In this document: piece by piece, positions 44,602 through 57,015 of the stretch
How positions within the stretch are numbered: position 1 is the stretch's first letter
Layout: each line of letters starts with the position of its first letter
Assembly: GCA_001986395.2 (NCBI GenBank)
Contig: MQVO02000016.1
Coordinates: forward strand, 740,226-804,225
Length of the DNA stretch: 64,000 nucleotides
Source of the DNA: Irpex lacteus
Lineage: Eukaryota; Basidiomycota; Agaricomycetes; Polyporales; Irpicaceae
Direction of reading: 5' to 3'
The notes under the pieces: generated by a model
The model's database searches: none
What the model saw: only the letters and a program-made list of their open reading frames with translations
What the model was told of the DNA's origin: nothing
Translations under genes and position numbers: made by a program

Positions 44602-45290
44602 GACATGCCGTCTGGCTCGGTGGTCACGATGGGGCGCCGTGTTATCGAGTCGGTATTCGGGTTGTATAGTCTCCCTGACCCCCGCGGGCTTGTGTGTTGG
44701 TGAGGCTCCGGTCGCTTTTGTGCATGTCTCGGCGACGAATGCGATGTGCGTAGGCGGCGAGCGAACTCTCCGAGTCGTCGATGGGAGCTCGCTCGCTCTG
44801 AGGTGTCACCTGAGGCACTGTGATGCTAGGCTGAGCATGCATTGTTCGAGATAAAAACTGTGAGCGTAATGAGTGCGGGTCTATGTAGGTATATTTGGCT
44901 TATAGATGACGCACTCGAGCTGATACTGTGAGAGTAAGCTCAAGCTGTGGCTCGGGCTTACATTTGCGTCTGCGGAAGCGGGTTTGTGAGCGAAAGAAAC
45001 TGCACATATATCCTGCATTACCTTGAGTATCGACCCTGTTAAATATACATCACAAGCGTTGTTGCCCGAAGTGTGCTCCATAATGATCGGGTGAGCTCCT
45101 AGGCGCGAAGTTTGAGAAGTCAAGCCAACACCTGCCTAATCGGGAAGTTATCGAGGGCGCAACAGGCACGTGATCGCGTTGAAGCTTTTGCTCGCGCGTC
45201 TGTGGACGCGTCTGACCGCCGTCACCATTACCACCACCACTGCGCTCATCCCCACACACTGGACTCAAGCTAGACTCGATACATCGTCAC
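44602..45290. other. Intergenic region
   Basis: Short open frames only, no recognisable domain. It probably holds the promoter of the Est1-like fragment (minus) and of the gene at 45291 (plus). Confidence 0.3.
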
Positions 45291-46217
45291 ATGGTTCTCA
45301 CTCGCAGCCAGTACAAAAAACTAGTGAGTTCTTCCTCAGTACAGATGCAAGCCGTGATGATACGCGTTGCGGTCGCCTGAGTTAGCCAGAATCCTACGTG
45401 AGGAGTCAACCAAGCTCTGCGTGCGAGCTGCATTCAGAGTCCAACCGGACTCCGACACTCACCAACCTTGGGTGACTGTCACGCTTCACTGGCTTCGCAG
45501 ACCTTACCTGCCATATTGCGCAGGGCTTTTGGCCCCCTTCCCAAGCGAGTGCAGCGCTGCAGGCGTGAACCAGAACGCACACCAGCCTGATGTCAAAGCA
45601 AGGGCCTTAACCCGGCACTTCCGCGACTCGGCTTGCAGTTGTTGCACTGGGAGTCTCAGCTGCCTCGCTCAAAGCTTGTCTGACGTCGAAGAAAGGGCTC
45701 TAACACGGCACTTCTTCGACTCGACTGGCACCTGTGGCTCTGTATTGCCTGATGTTGCAGAAAGGGCCCCCAACCGGGCACTTCTGCGACTCGGCTTGCA
45801 GCCGTCGCAGTGGGAGCTTCAGCGTCCCTCAAAGCTGAACTTCACACCGTCGACTAACGAGACTCTATACAGGATGAGGCCCGAGAAGCTGATTTGAACA
45901 TTGGCGAGCCTGATACCCCGTTGACGGAGGCGGATACTAGCTCGACGGAGGAGTTTGACTGTGGCGAGGACACTCACAGAGGATGTAACGCGCCTCTACA
46001 ACTCGGCGAGCTACGGGTGCTCGCCCTGGACTATGACGCCAATATCGGAGTTGCCGACGCGTGTAAGGAGTACGAAAAGCGGGAGGGTGAGGACGAGGAG
46101 GATTGCGAAGGCCATCCCATTGCATGCCTCGAGGACCTTTGCGCACCCGCTGCCTCAGAGACCACGACCGCTCAAACCTCGGCTCTCTTTGACGGTCCAT
46201 ACTGGACAAAACTATGA
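45291..46217 (+). CDS. Small acidic protein, unrecognised, with repeat-bearing intron
   Basis: A two-exon model fits well: MVLTRSQYKKL (45291-45323), donor GTGAGT, acceptor at 45871-45872, then 45873-46217. It gives an acidic protein of about 125 residues (DEAREADLNIGEPDTPLTEA at the start of exon 2; EKREGEDEEDCEGHP later). MVLTR plus basic residues is a common start of short basidiomycete hypothetical proteins. The 549-bp intron is itself open in another frame (45367-45897), so a different exon structure is possible. No domain or function is recognised. Confidence 0.4.
45589..45810 (+). repeat. Three imperfect tandem repeats (about 50-bp core)
   Basis: Copies begin at 45589, 45682 and 45751 with GATGTCAAAGCAAGGGCC, GACGTCGAAGAAAGGGCT and GATGTTGCAGAAAGGGCC. 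Each continues into CGGCACTTC or GGGCACTTC and TCGACT/CTCGGCT segments. Spacings are 93 and 69 bases, both multiples of three, so the repeats stay in frame. Confidence 0.65.
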
Positions 46218-46234
46218 AATTTATGCGCGCTTAA

Positions 46235-46560
46235 TGCCTTTCCTTCAAGATCTCGAGAGATCCTTTAAGTTTTGTGATTATCTTACAGGATCTTACGGGA
46301 TCTGGCAAGATGATCTTAGATCACGATATATGAGTTTTTTTGTGCGGGGAGATGTCATAAGATCTTCAGAGAACTGGCCTGCCCGAGGACGGACAGTTTT
46401 GATGAGATCTTCCGAGATCCCTTTGAACAAGAAGTAACAAGTCTCTCGATGACCCGATTCTTGTCGTTGCATTATCAAGAGATCTTAGAAGATCTACTCT
46501 TCCAGATAGTGCTTAAGATTTTCTCTCTGCTCATGTTCAGACGATCTCTAGATATCTCGG
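46235..46560. repeat. GATC/AGATCT-rich stretch
   Basis: Twelve GATC tetranucleotides occur in about 325 bases; about one would be expected by chance. Most lie in AGATCTT, GGATCT or AGATCC words. The stretch is AT-rich and has no supported gene. To its right, 46560-47011 shows no gene except possibly the leader of the Hsp20-like gene. Confidence 0.6.
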
Positions 46561-47011
46561 TCACGTCATTACCACTACATCATCGTAGTTTGCCACGTGT
46601 TGCCGCCGGCCCGAATAAATCCTGTTCACATGTTTGCATTGTCGCCGCATATGCCATGTGGTAGACATTCGTTTTACCTCACACCTCTGTATAGTCTGCG
46701 CAGGTACATATACAACTCTCTCATTCTATGAAGAGGTTCTGATTCTGCAGCACCGACAATTGACTTGTCAGACCATATTTGCTCAATCATTACGGTAACC
46801 ACTTCCCCTTAAGTTCTTTGTTGTTCCTGACATCGGTGTGCTTTTTATCACAATATATAGCTCTTGTAGCATTCTGATTGTCAATAAACGTTAAACCCGT
46901 GAGTCCATGTCAGACTCCATTTATAATGTCTAGAGTGCAAGACACTAACACATATCCTGGTTCGCGTTGTTTAAGTTGCATATTATAAACCTACACTCCA
47001 ACCGTTCTACC

Positions 47012-47583
47012 ATGCACCATTGCCCTTCGGATACGCCATCTTCTGCTAACACCATCACAGGTTCTTCATCCTTGTTGTCAAGTGATGATACCCACATTAC
47101 GACATGCAGACCACCAGTAATTGTAACACCATCGCCAACCTCAAACCATGGCCATGGCACATTCTTTGCCCATACCTCATATTCAAATCTAGAGATACAA
47201 GTTGAAATCCAGCGCACAGAATACAGAATCATTGTGCATCTTCCTGGGTATGAATCAAATTGGATGTAAGTGTTGGCAAACCATTGCGCGTATTCTTTCT
47301 CCCTTGTCAGCCATGTTTACTCATGGTTTTTCTACAGAACACTGTGTACTAGACGCAATCAGATACTGCACATTATTGCTGACTCCTGGCGACCAAACGG
47401 GGGTAAATTCACTTCTCCCTGTCTGATCCTCCTTGAACTAATTGTTTGCCTATATTTTTCCCAGGGCATTTTGAACGATATGTCTCATTCAACCATGATG
47501 CTGATCTCACCAGAGTCCATGCTCGATTGGATGGTGAACATTTAAGAATACTTGTGCCTCGAACATCACATTTTGCAATGTAG
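47012..47583 (+). CDS. Hsp20/alpha-crystallin-like protein
   Basis: Likely small-heat-shock-type protein. Exons 47012-47265, 47338-47402 and 47466-47583 join in frame into about 145 residues. After a Ser/Thr-rich N-terminus the alpha-crystallin-like strands read EIQVEIQRTEYRIIVHLPGY, QILHIIADSWRPNGGHFERY and DADLTRVHARLDGEHLRILV. The final strand ends VPRTSHFAM at the stop. The VHLPGY and GEHLRILVP patterns are typical of basidiomycete Hsp20-like proteins. The usual GxL motif near the end is replaced by GEHLRI. The domain is complete. An upstream exon cannot be excluded, because the first ATG in frame was taken as the start. Confidence 0.7.
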
Positions 47584-47645
47584 ATGACCACATGGTACTT
47601 ATAATCTAGTCAGCGGTGACTAACAGAGAGCTAGCTTTGAATATT

Positions 47646-50600
47646 CTAGCTATTGCTTTCCAGATCGGTTAGATCAGAATCGTCCTCTCGCACACGCTTA
47701 CTTATGTGCCCCCCATCCTCATCCCCATCCTCATCCTCGTCCTCATCCCCATCCTCATCCTCATCGTCATCATCATTCTCATTGTCATTCTCATCGTCAT
47801 CGTCATCGTCATCCTCGACATCTCCCTTGCCATGATCATTCTTCTCATCCTCATCCTCCGTGTCACTTTTGTACTGGGGGAATACACGAAACAGATCCCT
47901 CAAATCAGGAACACTGATTGTCGCAGTGCCAGGATCGTTCCACGGAATTGCCTGATCATCGGCCAGCCACTGTCCCTTGTTAAACGCTTTTGGCTTGATT
48001 TTGCTGAGACGTATGTTGTTATGATGCAAAATCAGCCGTATGACGGTTTGTGCGGCTGCTAACTCAGCTTTGGATTCCTCACTACGAGGGGCCATTGAGC
48101 TTTCTGCATCCACGTCACTTGCTTCGTAGAGCTTCGGCCAAAGGATCATACGTGCTAGCGAGATGAACGGCTTTCGCAGAACTGTACATGAATTGTCAAT
48201 TCTGCGATTCTCCTCATCACAAAACAAGGAAACCTACCAGGTGTTTCAGGCGTGTACACTAAAGCTAGAGCCATTCGAGAGAGCAGACGCAACACCCCAT
48301 TATGTGATGCATTGGTTGCACTCTGATTCGTGAGAGCAGCGCCAACACGTGTGATCTCCGTGAGATGTAAAGCTTCGAATAGTAAAAAATGGCCTCCTGT
48401 GAAGATACTCTTCGAAAGAGTATAAACTTGGTGTATTGCACCAGGAGGTTGAATCCTGGTATCACCGAGTTAGATATAACGTTGTTAATTTCCCCGTATC
48501 ACGTACAAGATAGTTCCAGGGCTCAACACAATATTGTGTGGCACGGCTTGAGACTTTAATTCCTCCGTATCATTCACCGATTCCAGCAATTTTCTCCTAG
48601 TCTTCATAGCTTCCCGAACATCGACGTCCTCAGATTGTTGTGCTCCGGCGTCAGACTCGACAAAGCTCCATAGCTTCAGGCCTTTACGGCAAATGACATA
48701 CGTGCACAGGCCACCGCCATCGTGGTGTGATTTACTTAATGCCCCTCCAGTCGCAAACAAAGCCCAGGCCATCAAAAGCGATACGTCTGTCTCGATTGTA
48801 CGAGCACCGAAAGAGTCGTTGGATCTTTTCAAAGAGGCTTTCAGTGTCTCCCAGAATTCATCGAATGCCTTGCCTTTCTTTGCCGGATCTTCATACTCGT
48901 CTCTCTTATCATCCATGTGCTTTCTCTTGCTACCGGCTGAAGCTTTTCCAAACTCGGTGTGACGTGGCTGCTCTTCAGAATATTTGAATCCCATACGCCT
49001 GGTCTTTGCCAATGCTTTCAGTGAGCTCGAGATACGTCTATTTGGAAATAAGAAAACAATGTGAAAATTCTATGGTAGAGAACATCACCGTATCAAGGGA
49101 GGAATTGTGTCTGAGGGAAGCGGAATGTCTAAACAATTCACACAGTCGTTGGGGTCCATCGATGCTGCGTAAAAATCCCGAATGGTACCCTTCACGGTCT
49201 CCAAAATCTGTTCAACTAGGCCGTTGGCTATGAAATTACGGAATCATGTCATGTCAGGTAAACTAGGTGTATTCTCACTCACCTGGATCCGGCGCTCCCC
49301 CACTCTCAGCTTGACTCTCAGCACGTCGCAAGTTTGCAAGCAAAGCTAAACAAAAATCAATTTCCACACTATGGAAAGAAAACCTCATCTACCCACATTG
49401 CCACTGTATGCCGTGGTCATCAAGATCTAGACAGGCAATCTCGGCCAGACGCTCCTCCGTCCACTCATAGGCATGTTCACCGTCACTATAGGCAGTGAAA
49501 GCGACCTTGCGTCCAGTTGACAGCAGCTTCGTGACTGTCTCGTCGTGAGCTCGGCTCTCAGCGGGTGAGCATCCAGGCTTTGGTGCGTTTAACACTGTTA
49601 TCATGCACCCACGTTGGCCATTTGGTGCAGTAGCGTCGAGTCCTTTCTCAAGCATCCATGCAGCAGTTTCAGCCATGTCATCCTATGTAATGTATAATAA
49701 GCTTGTTTTCTTTTACCGAATCGCCTCAATACTGCAAAGAGATTACACTCACTTCCACCGGAAGAAAAGCCTCCATTCCGTTTATTCCACAGGTAACATA
49801 GCCAGAGCTTTGCCGTCCATCTTCAGGATATTTGTAGCGATCACAAGGAAAAGGCTCGCAAGTTGGTTGGCAGGTCAGTCTTGTCATTGGAATGGTCTCT
49901 ACTATATCTCAGGCTCAGTACTTGCAAGAAGATTGAGTTGAGTCAAGCGTTCACTGCATCTTACCTCCATCGTCTTGATTGTCTATATTGTTCCTTTGCT
50001 GATCTATTTCGAGATCGTCCGGGTCTCCTAGAAATCAATTAGCCATCATCAATTTAGAAAGTACGCTACGTACCTGTCGCAACATTCTCACCCGGACCCT
50101 GTCCTTCGCCACCTCTTGCCAGATTTGTGTCATTGTCGCTAGCTTCTCTAAGACTTTGAAGTCGAGCATTCAACACACATAGGATGTCCGCTTCCGAAAG
50201 CAATTCCCAGGAAGTGCTGAAGATACGTTGTAGTTGAGGTGTGGTGCTTCGCACCGTTTCGGTGAGGAGGTTGGCAGGTACCTGACCTGTAGCCCACCAA
50301 ACCATGTCATGCAAATGTCAGAAGATATCCAGTTCAATGTAGCTAACTAAATACCTTTGTAATCTTTCCAGTCTTTCTTGTCATTTCGCCGTGATCCATG
50401 ACGCATATATTTTGGATGTAGCCCGGATGCAGACCAGACAAGTTCATGTTTCCCACTATGAGGAGAGTAAAATACCTGTTTCCGCCTCCATTGTGACCAG
50501 CCCCCTTCCTGCTTGACAAACATGGTCTGTGGAGTTACCCAGACGTCCCCCATTTGCCCAACCGCCAGGGGTTGTAGCTCCGAGGAGTAAATGGCCGTTA

Positions 50601-50757
50601 CTCCTATCATTGAGCCCGTCGTTGAACTCTTGGCAGGGAATTTTCGATTAGCTGGCCAGTTCTCGGCCTTTCCAATAGACTTTTGATTGACCCAGAAGAC
50701 ATGCACTGGGGCACCAGCGTTGCCCAATGTGTCTGTGTCGGAGTCGTCTGTGTACAC
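47646..50757 (-). CDS. JmjC-domain-like protein, many exons
   Basis: Clear coding blocks on the minus strand are 50757-50347, 50310-50070, about 49900-49755, 49676-49390, about 49290-49080, 49012-48500, about 48450-48240 and 48227-47646. The block at 49012-48500 ends with ALSKSHHDGGGLCTYV and KLWSF, and the next reads PGAIHQVYTLSKSIFTGGHF and LHLTEITR. Together these give the H-x-D...H pattern and strands of a JmjC fold. Such proteins are often Fe(II)/2-oxoglutarate dioxygenases. The middle (CEPFPCDRYKYPEDGRQSSG) is Cys-rich. The last exon ends in a long Asp/Glu tail, then KRVREDDSDLTDLESNS. Some exon borders are unresolved, notably at 48485, and the start is not fixed. More than one gene could be involved. 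Confidence 0.55.
47705..47860 (-). repeat. GAT/GAC/GAG triplet repeat coding an acidic tail
   Basis: A run of mostly ATC/ATCCTC triplets on the plus strand encodes a stretch of about 50 Asp, Glu and Asn residues near the C-terminus of the JmjC-like protein. It produces open frames on both strands, which are not separate genes. Confidence 0.75.
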
Positions 50758-51111
50758 GTGTCAAAGTCCATTCCATAATATTGAATGTGAATTATACCAA
50801 GAATTATGTGTGATTCGTTATGCCGATCATACAATATTGTTTCCAAGCCTGAGTTAGACATAGAGAGCTGTGGTCAGGAATTGAGCAGTGTGGTGGTACC
50901 GAGTATGAAGTTGTTCAACCAAGCGCTGACTAGTCCTCCGCTAGTTATTGATTAGTCGTAGACTATACAGGGACTAGTCATGGACTAGTCCACAATAAGC
51001 GCTTCCGACACCACCACACATCGCCACCGCGACTTATATTCCCATGCCCTGAGGTATTACTTATTCAATTCTTGTTCTCAGCATTGCAAGCTATATAAAA
51101 TACAGTTCATT

Positions 51112-54085
51112 CTACACAGATACATCGTTTGCAGGAGGTAACGTCCCTTTGGCAAAACTGCGAGCATTTCTTCTGACATTACTCTTGTGGGGTGTCTTTT
51201 TTGCGAGCTTAGTGCGCCACTCACTTGCAGTGAATGGCTGGCCATTTCCCTCCTTAATCTGTCTCAATCGCGCAGCAAACCACCTCTCATTGTCGGCACT
51301 CCAGTAATCCAGACACATTCCTGACGCTTCCCAGGTCTTGACTGATGGCCACCACGATCGCCAAGCAGCCCGACTGAGCCCTTCCTTTGCAGTCTCTGAG
51401 ATAAGGAAAGAAAATATATAGTCAGTGAACCCACTTTCAGGATAGTACAATACTCACTTGGCATCACACGGTATACCCCACAAATCACATCCTGCTGATG
51501 ATGAGACAGGGTATCATCCACATACCCCCTCCCGCCAACAGAGACGTGGTCCTCTCTGGTATGGAAACCGCTAGGACCCCTTAGTACAACCCCTTCATCC
51601 ACATCAGCTTCATGTGCCAATCGCCAGCTTATCCCACCCTGTAAGACCGCCGCTCGACCACAATAGGAGTTCACTACACTATCCCGCATCTGCTCGTACT
51701 CCTTGTACTCCTTGAGGCCAAATACAAAGTTGTGAGGGACTGTCCCAAGAGCCAGTGGTGTGGCATCATGAAACATCGGCATAGGAGCTGGTTTGGGCAG
51801 CAATGAGATATCTTGGCTGCGACGAAGAGTCTTGAATGGAATACCCCAATGGATGAGCCGGCTGGTAATCTCGTAGATCGACGGTGAATGACACGCTCGG
51901 AGAATGTGATTAACTGTCAGCGCATCTTTGAGGCAGAGGATGAAGGACATGTCTGCGTCCTGCTTCTTGGACGCATCAAGCAGGTACCACACCTCTGCCT
52001 GATGGATCCCATTGACGGTTCCAGTACGGACATGCAAATCCCGGCGCAATTGGTAGGGGTGATGTTCGCGAAATCTCGGGTCCACATCCACCAGACCTTC
52101 ACGCAGGTTTGTGGCACTGATCTCTGCCTGTGATAGTCCGGTCACCATCTCCCTCGCCAGACTCTCCATTGCTGGTTCCAACGACTCATGCATATGCCCA
52201 AGAATTCGCCCCATCTCCTCCGTACTCAGCCATGACCCCGCCACATCCTCCTGGATGGTAATCGAGGTTTGCAATCCAAGGCGCTCCATGAGGACCTCTC
52301 TATATGAGACAAGCCCAGTAGCATTGTAGTTAGGAATAGGGGGCAAGCTGGACTGTATACCGCTCTCATGTGAGTTCTCCTTAGCTTCAGGAAATGTGAT
52401 GCAACTCACCGGCTGCTCGAGTGGCATACCAAGCCCCTCTACCATTGGCACATCCTGCGTAGTTTCCGCAGACGTCGCTGACTCCGGTGAAATCGTCATG
52501 GTGTGGTCTGGACGCCTTTCTATACTCGTACCAGATTCCAGATCTGCCATGCGCTCTGACCGGCTTTCAGAGTCATAGAACGTCAGAAACCGTCCCTTGT
52601 CGGCATCCCAAATGGCATACTCGAAGATGTCCTCGACCTCAGCAGATGGGTCCAGAGCTTCACAAATGTCGAACTCGTTGTGCACAGGATCATATCGGCG
52701 TTGACTGGGCGCGGACTCCTCGAATGCCTTCCTCCACCTCGCCCTCCCAAGAATAAGTGTGCGCGTGTAGCTCCCGTCTTCCTCCAGTTCCCAGACGTAT
52801 ACCTTGCAACGGTGCGACCGGTTAGGTATACCAAGGTCTTTATGTGCAGCCGCCCGTGCAGCCACTGCTGCTTTCTCCGTATCTCCCATCTTGGCCATCC
52901 TTCTCTCACTCTCCTGTTGTAACTCACGGAAGAATTCATCCACGGTTTGCCCTGGATACTGCCGTGTCTGTGGATTTCGAGAAGGTTTCACTACTGGACG
53001 CAAGGGGGCATACTCGGAAGTAGTCGCTGGGGGCATGGTAGACAGAGAAGTTGTCGGCTGGCTGAACCACGGTGAGAATTGTTGAGCAGCATCTACAGGT
53101 GCATGCTCAGACTCGGGCCACTCCCATGTGTGTGTAGTGTCCTCTACTCCCAAGAGCTCATCTTCCCAGAATGGCGACGTCGTTACATGTCCGTGTGACC
53201 GACAAGCTGTGATGGCTTCTCGAGATGGCAAGTATACTCTTGACCAAGCATGTGCCGACACGCGGGGCTCCTCACCATAGTACAACCATATTGGGAACCT
53301 GAATCGATGTGCGAGCTTCCGTATCTCTTCCAGAAAAGAGCCATAGTACTCCACCCGCACGTCGACGATAATACCTGCTCGCTGTAGATGTTCGCCGGAT
53401 GTGGCGCTTGTAGCCTGACAGATTACTGACTGACGAATCGCGTTCGTCTCCTCCACGGTCAGGAGGTTGAGTCGAGGCAGGTGCTCAAGCCACTCCTCCG
53501 GAAGAAGGTAGGACGCGTATGTTATTTTCGCCAGAACAAGCTTAAACGCTGCGCGTGCGTTTCTCGCAACTGTCTTTGCTTGTTGCCCGGCGTCGACCAA
53601 ACAGAATCGTACTGGTATGCATCAGGCCACGGTATCAGAGAGTCAATTCGCACTAGCAGCGGAGTCCAAGCGTCCAAGGGCCACGCCGAGCTCATGGCAG
53701 AGAGAAGTTTGCGCAGCAGTCTTTCTAACCCCTGCCAACCCTCCACATCATGCAATCTCCATCCTGTTCCGTTAGACTGATGGACGGGCACAACGCGGAT
53801 GTCAGATAGTGGCGCTAATATCCCCTCGTAAGCCAGACTAGTGGGACACAGAGATGTCCAGTAACTATCCTGCCGCGCGAATCGAGTGTGAAACCACGTC
53901 CATGGCGAGGGAGGCTGAGTTGTTGTATCGCCATGTGAAACATATTTTTCCACGAGAGGAAGGGTCGCTGAATTTGGAGAGACATATAAACCCGGATGGT
54001 CGGGGATGTCTGAACGATCGGCCCATAAAACCGTAGGCACATCGAACAGCAATGGTAGAACATCGCCGGTAGAATCCGAACTCAT
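51112..54085 (-). CDS. Large unrecognised protein with a frame break near 53,590
   Basis: Two long frames follow each other on the minus strand: 54085-53522 (MSSDSTGDVLPLLFDVPTVL onward) and about 53597-51476. An in-frame intron (donor GTGAGT after VMPK, acceptor near 51405) leads to the last exon ending at 51112. Total coding is near 950 residues. No domain was recognised. Visible features are a Ser/Pro/Thr-rich stretch in the middle, DEFFRELQQESERRMAKMGD (helical), and many Trp/Tyr. Between VWSTPG (first frame) and AGQQAKTVARNARAAFKLVL (second) the frame shifts without a plausible intron, so one base may be lost. It resembles multi-copy hypothetical proteins of agaricomycetes, possibly mobile-element associated; this is an impression only. 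Confidence 0.5.
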
Positions 54086-56022
54086 AGCACCTCAGGAGAA
54101 AAACTCGCAATAGGGGTCGTACTTGCGATAAGTAATTTATTGGATCGGTGAATGTGTAGGTACCGTGGATACGATGATAGAGATGTATTGTTGCGTAAAT
54201 AGGGTGTGGAATTGTGTCGTAGCCCCTTCTGTGGAGTAGTAGTAAGTGTTCTGCATATCTGCTACAGTTTGTTCATATCTACTTCAAGAGCCGTGCTTTG
54301 TCGTCCACCACCGGTCGGCTTCACCAACTGATATAAGCACCTGGGCTACTTTAGCTTCAGCATAGGAAGTCAATGTAATCAAAAGACATACCTGGAAAGA
54401 ACGTCGCGTGTCTCTAGACGAACAACACCTTGCGCGACACCTTCGCAATTATTTCGACAACTTTCAGCATATATCTGTCCTTGAAAAATTTGACAGCATA
54501 CCTTCTACAAAGCAAAATCGCCTGCTGTGCTGCTGTCCTAGACAGGTTCTTCCTCGAGAGGTCGGCCTATCCTATGCTCGTGACTTCACCGATGATTGTG
54601 TCCAACGCGAGACCTAGACGCAGCGGAAATCCACTTGCGGAAGGCACTCGCACAACTTGCTGAGATCTTGAACGATAGAAGCCTTGAATCGCCAAGGTTA
54701 CCGATGCAGGTAAATACTCTTGATCTCGATGAACGAGAAGTGACACCTTACCTTCAGAACCACGCACACACACACGAACCAGGCTTCGCTTCCGTCCTTC
54801 ACTTGTCTTACGATTATCCGCGCTCTCCCTCTGGGTTAGAAACTTAGATTTGGACATTCGAAATATATGACCCCTCGACTAGCGCACGATGCACCGTGCG
54901 TGTGAGACTTACCCGCTAGACAAAAAACGAACACCTGAAAGCACAAAACATGTAATTATCAGTCGATGCATGACTAAATAGAGCGTTGGGATCATACCTT
55001 ACTTTCAATTTGAGATAGCCGCAAGAGGCACAGCCGTAACTTCAGAACTGAAGTCACCGTCTCAGGCCAGGGCCTAAACGCTGCGGAAACGCACTCAGGC
55101 AAGGCTGATAGCGAAGGAAACCGTTCGAGCTCGGATAGAACTCAAAATTGCTTGATAGCAACGGACTGCATTTAGTCAGCACATTCCAGCGCGATGTGAC
55201 TATGGTGCAAGACTATACTCACCTGTTCCCGAGGCGCCACAGCTACTAGTCAACTACCGAACGACTAGCTTTCCCGGTGCCCTGTATCTAGAGTCCAGGA
55301 AGATCTGATGTCGAGTACAAGCAGTCAGTATTGTTACAAGCCTACTGATGGCGTTTCTAACGCAGCTAACCAGGTGAATACTCACGTACACGCACACCAC
55401 GGTATGTTCGTTTACGTTCGTAAGGTTCCTTCAATTCACAGCTCGCCTGCGGCCTCTGTAAGAGATATCGATGAGAGATTACAGCTAGGCACCAGCGGAA
55501 ATCCACTGGTGAAAGCTGCTCTACGATGGGAGGCTGTGCGTGAAGTTGATGGTGGTGGCGAACGACAAAGCTGTCGAAGCGCCCAATCTGACGAAAGCAC
55601 TCAAACGATCAGCGCTCAGCGCTCAACATGAATATTCAATAAATGGTCACTTTTATTCTCACTTATTAAAGCAGCTCATTGCTCCGTACATCCAAGTGTA
55701 TAGTACTGAGATACATCTATTTATCCTATGCACGACGAGCACATCTCAAACCCTTGATTTCCTAGACCCTCTCGCCCCCATGGACCTCGTGGTGTTCTCG
55801 AGTAAATGAAAATCAGCCGCAAGATGTACTGCCCGTCAATGAGATGATCGATACTCACCCATTGAACAACGTCCCTGAGCAGGTAGCTTGAGCGTGAGCT
55901 GGCTGGGACTTGCATGTTGAGCTTGAGCTGGGACTTGCATGTCTGCTTTAACGGGAACGGGTGAGACGCGGCGTAGCTGTCGTTCAATGCAGATGCAAGT
56001 CGCCAACACAACCTCCGCGATC
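54086..56022. other. Gene-poor region with short related segments
   Basis: No gene is supported. Two segments share GCGGAAATCCACTTGCGGAA-like and GCGGAAATCCACTGGTGAAA-like sequence (near 54632 and 55496), and a weaker version lies near 55080, suggesting an old dispersed repeat. Open frames such as 55308-55631 show no domain. Confidence 0.35.
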
Positions 56023-57010
56023 CTAATACTTCAACCCGTCCAAGCTTCCACCGGTCAATTCCGACGTGCTGAAGTTCATCACCACAAACGCAGTTACCCC
56101 GTCCAGGGACCGTTTGTATGCGAAGATCGTGGGGTCTTCACGAAGCAGGAGTTCGAAGTCCTCGTATACCTAGATGTTGAGTCTTTATCAACAGGTGAAT
56201 ATAAAGAACGCTAGGGCTTAGGCTAAAACGAACCTCGTTCTTCTTACGCGCATCGAGTGCCCTCTTCCAAAAGTTGAGCACGCTGTTGGGATCCTCGTTC
56301 ACCCGGATCCATGGAGTCCTGCTCGTGAACCCAGCGTGAGGACTTCCATCCCACTACGCCCAATGTCGAGTTCATTAGAGTTATGCTCACAGCGATTAAA
56401 TGGACGTTTGGGGAATTTACGCACCTGTATAGGCGTCCGTGCATGGTCCCTTGCCTTCCTCTGAAACCCATCCAGCACATCCTCCATATCCACATCCGTC
56501 TTCCTCTGCTCCTTCTGCTGCTTCTCCAGCACTCTGTCAGTCTGTCAGCCAACTCGCTCAACGAGAGAGCGAGAGAGAAGGAGGGAGAAAGGGAGAAAGG
56601 GAGGAGACTCACCCGGAAACCATCACACCCCCTATCCAGCCAAAACCGCATCGTCTTCCAGACGGGCCTCTCTCACCTGCTCGTTCTCCCAGTTGAGGTC
56701 CGGCTGTTATTTGACGAAGAGGTGGAGGCATTATTCTTGCCTTGGCTCGTCCAATTCCCATGCCGAGCCTAAAAACATCGTCAGCACTTAGCTCATCGCA
56801 GCACTAAGGAAGCGGGAAGGGAGGAGAGGAAAAAGGGACATAGGGAGTAGGCACCTTGGAAGATAGACTTCCAATTATTCGGAGGCTGATGTTGACCCTG
56901 TGCGTCGTACCGCGGCGGCTGCCAGATGTACTAGTCGTGTTTTGGGCTGTCAGACTTGTTCTTGCTGGAGCGGGATTGTGTAAGGGCTTGCTATCCCTCT
57001 CGTACAAGGT
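56023..57010 (-). pseudogene. GH13 maltase / oligo-1,6-glucosidase pseudogene
   Basis: Minus-strand pieces match an alpha-glucosidase of family GH13 in order: SRSSKNKS and YIWQPPRYDAQ with NNWKSIFQG (about 56990-56855), QPDLNWENEQVREA and MRFWLDRGCDGFR (56768-56613), DVLDGFQRKARDHARTPIQ (about 56533-56425), WDGSPHAGFTSRTPWIRVNE with DPNSVLNFWKRALDARKKNE (56353-56234) and FELLLREDPTIFAYKRSLDG (56169-56023, stop). It is dead. The Trp expected before YIW is a TAG, two more stops lie in the 56768 exon, a one-base shift falls before MRFWL, and about 150 residues between DGFR and DVLDG are missing. The N-terminal part is cut off next to the LTR at 57016. Confidence 0.85.
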
Positions 57011-57015
57011 AAGTT

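Noticed and set aside
47653..48062. Poly-Ser and poly-Ile/Leu frames on the plus strand
   Set aside because: They are complements of the Asp/Glu triplet repeat in the JmjC-like gene, without a start or domain of their own.
56244..56772. Plus-strand frames over the GH13 pseudogene
   Set aside because: They are antisense to clear GH13 motifs and low in complexity (Leu/Ser runs from purine-rich intron sequence).
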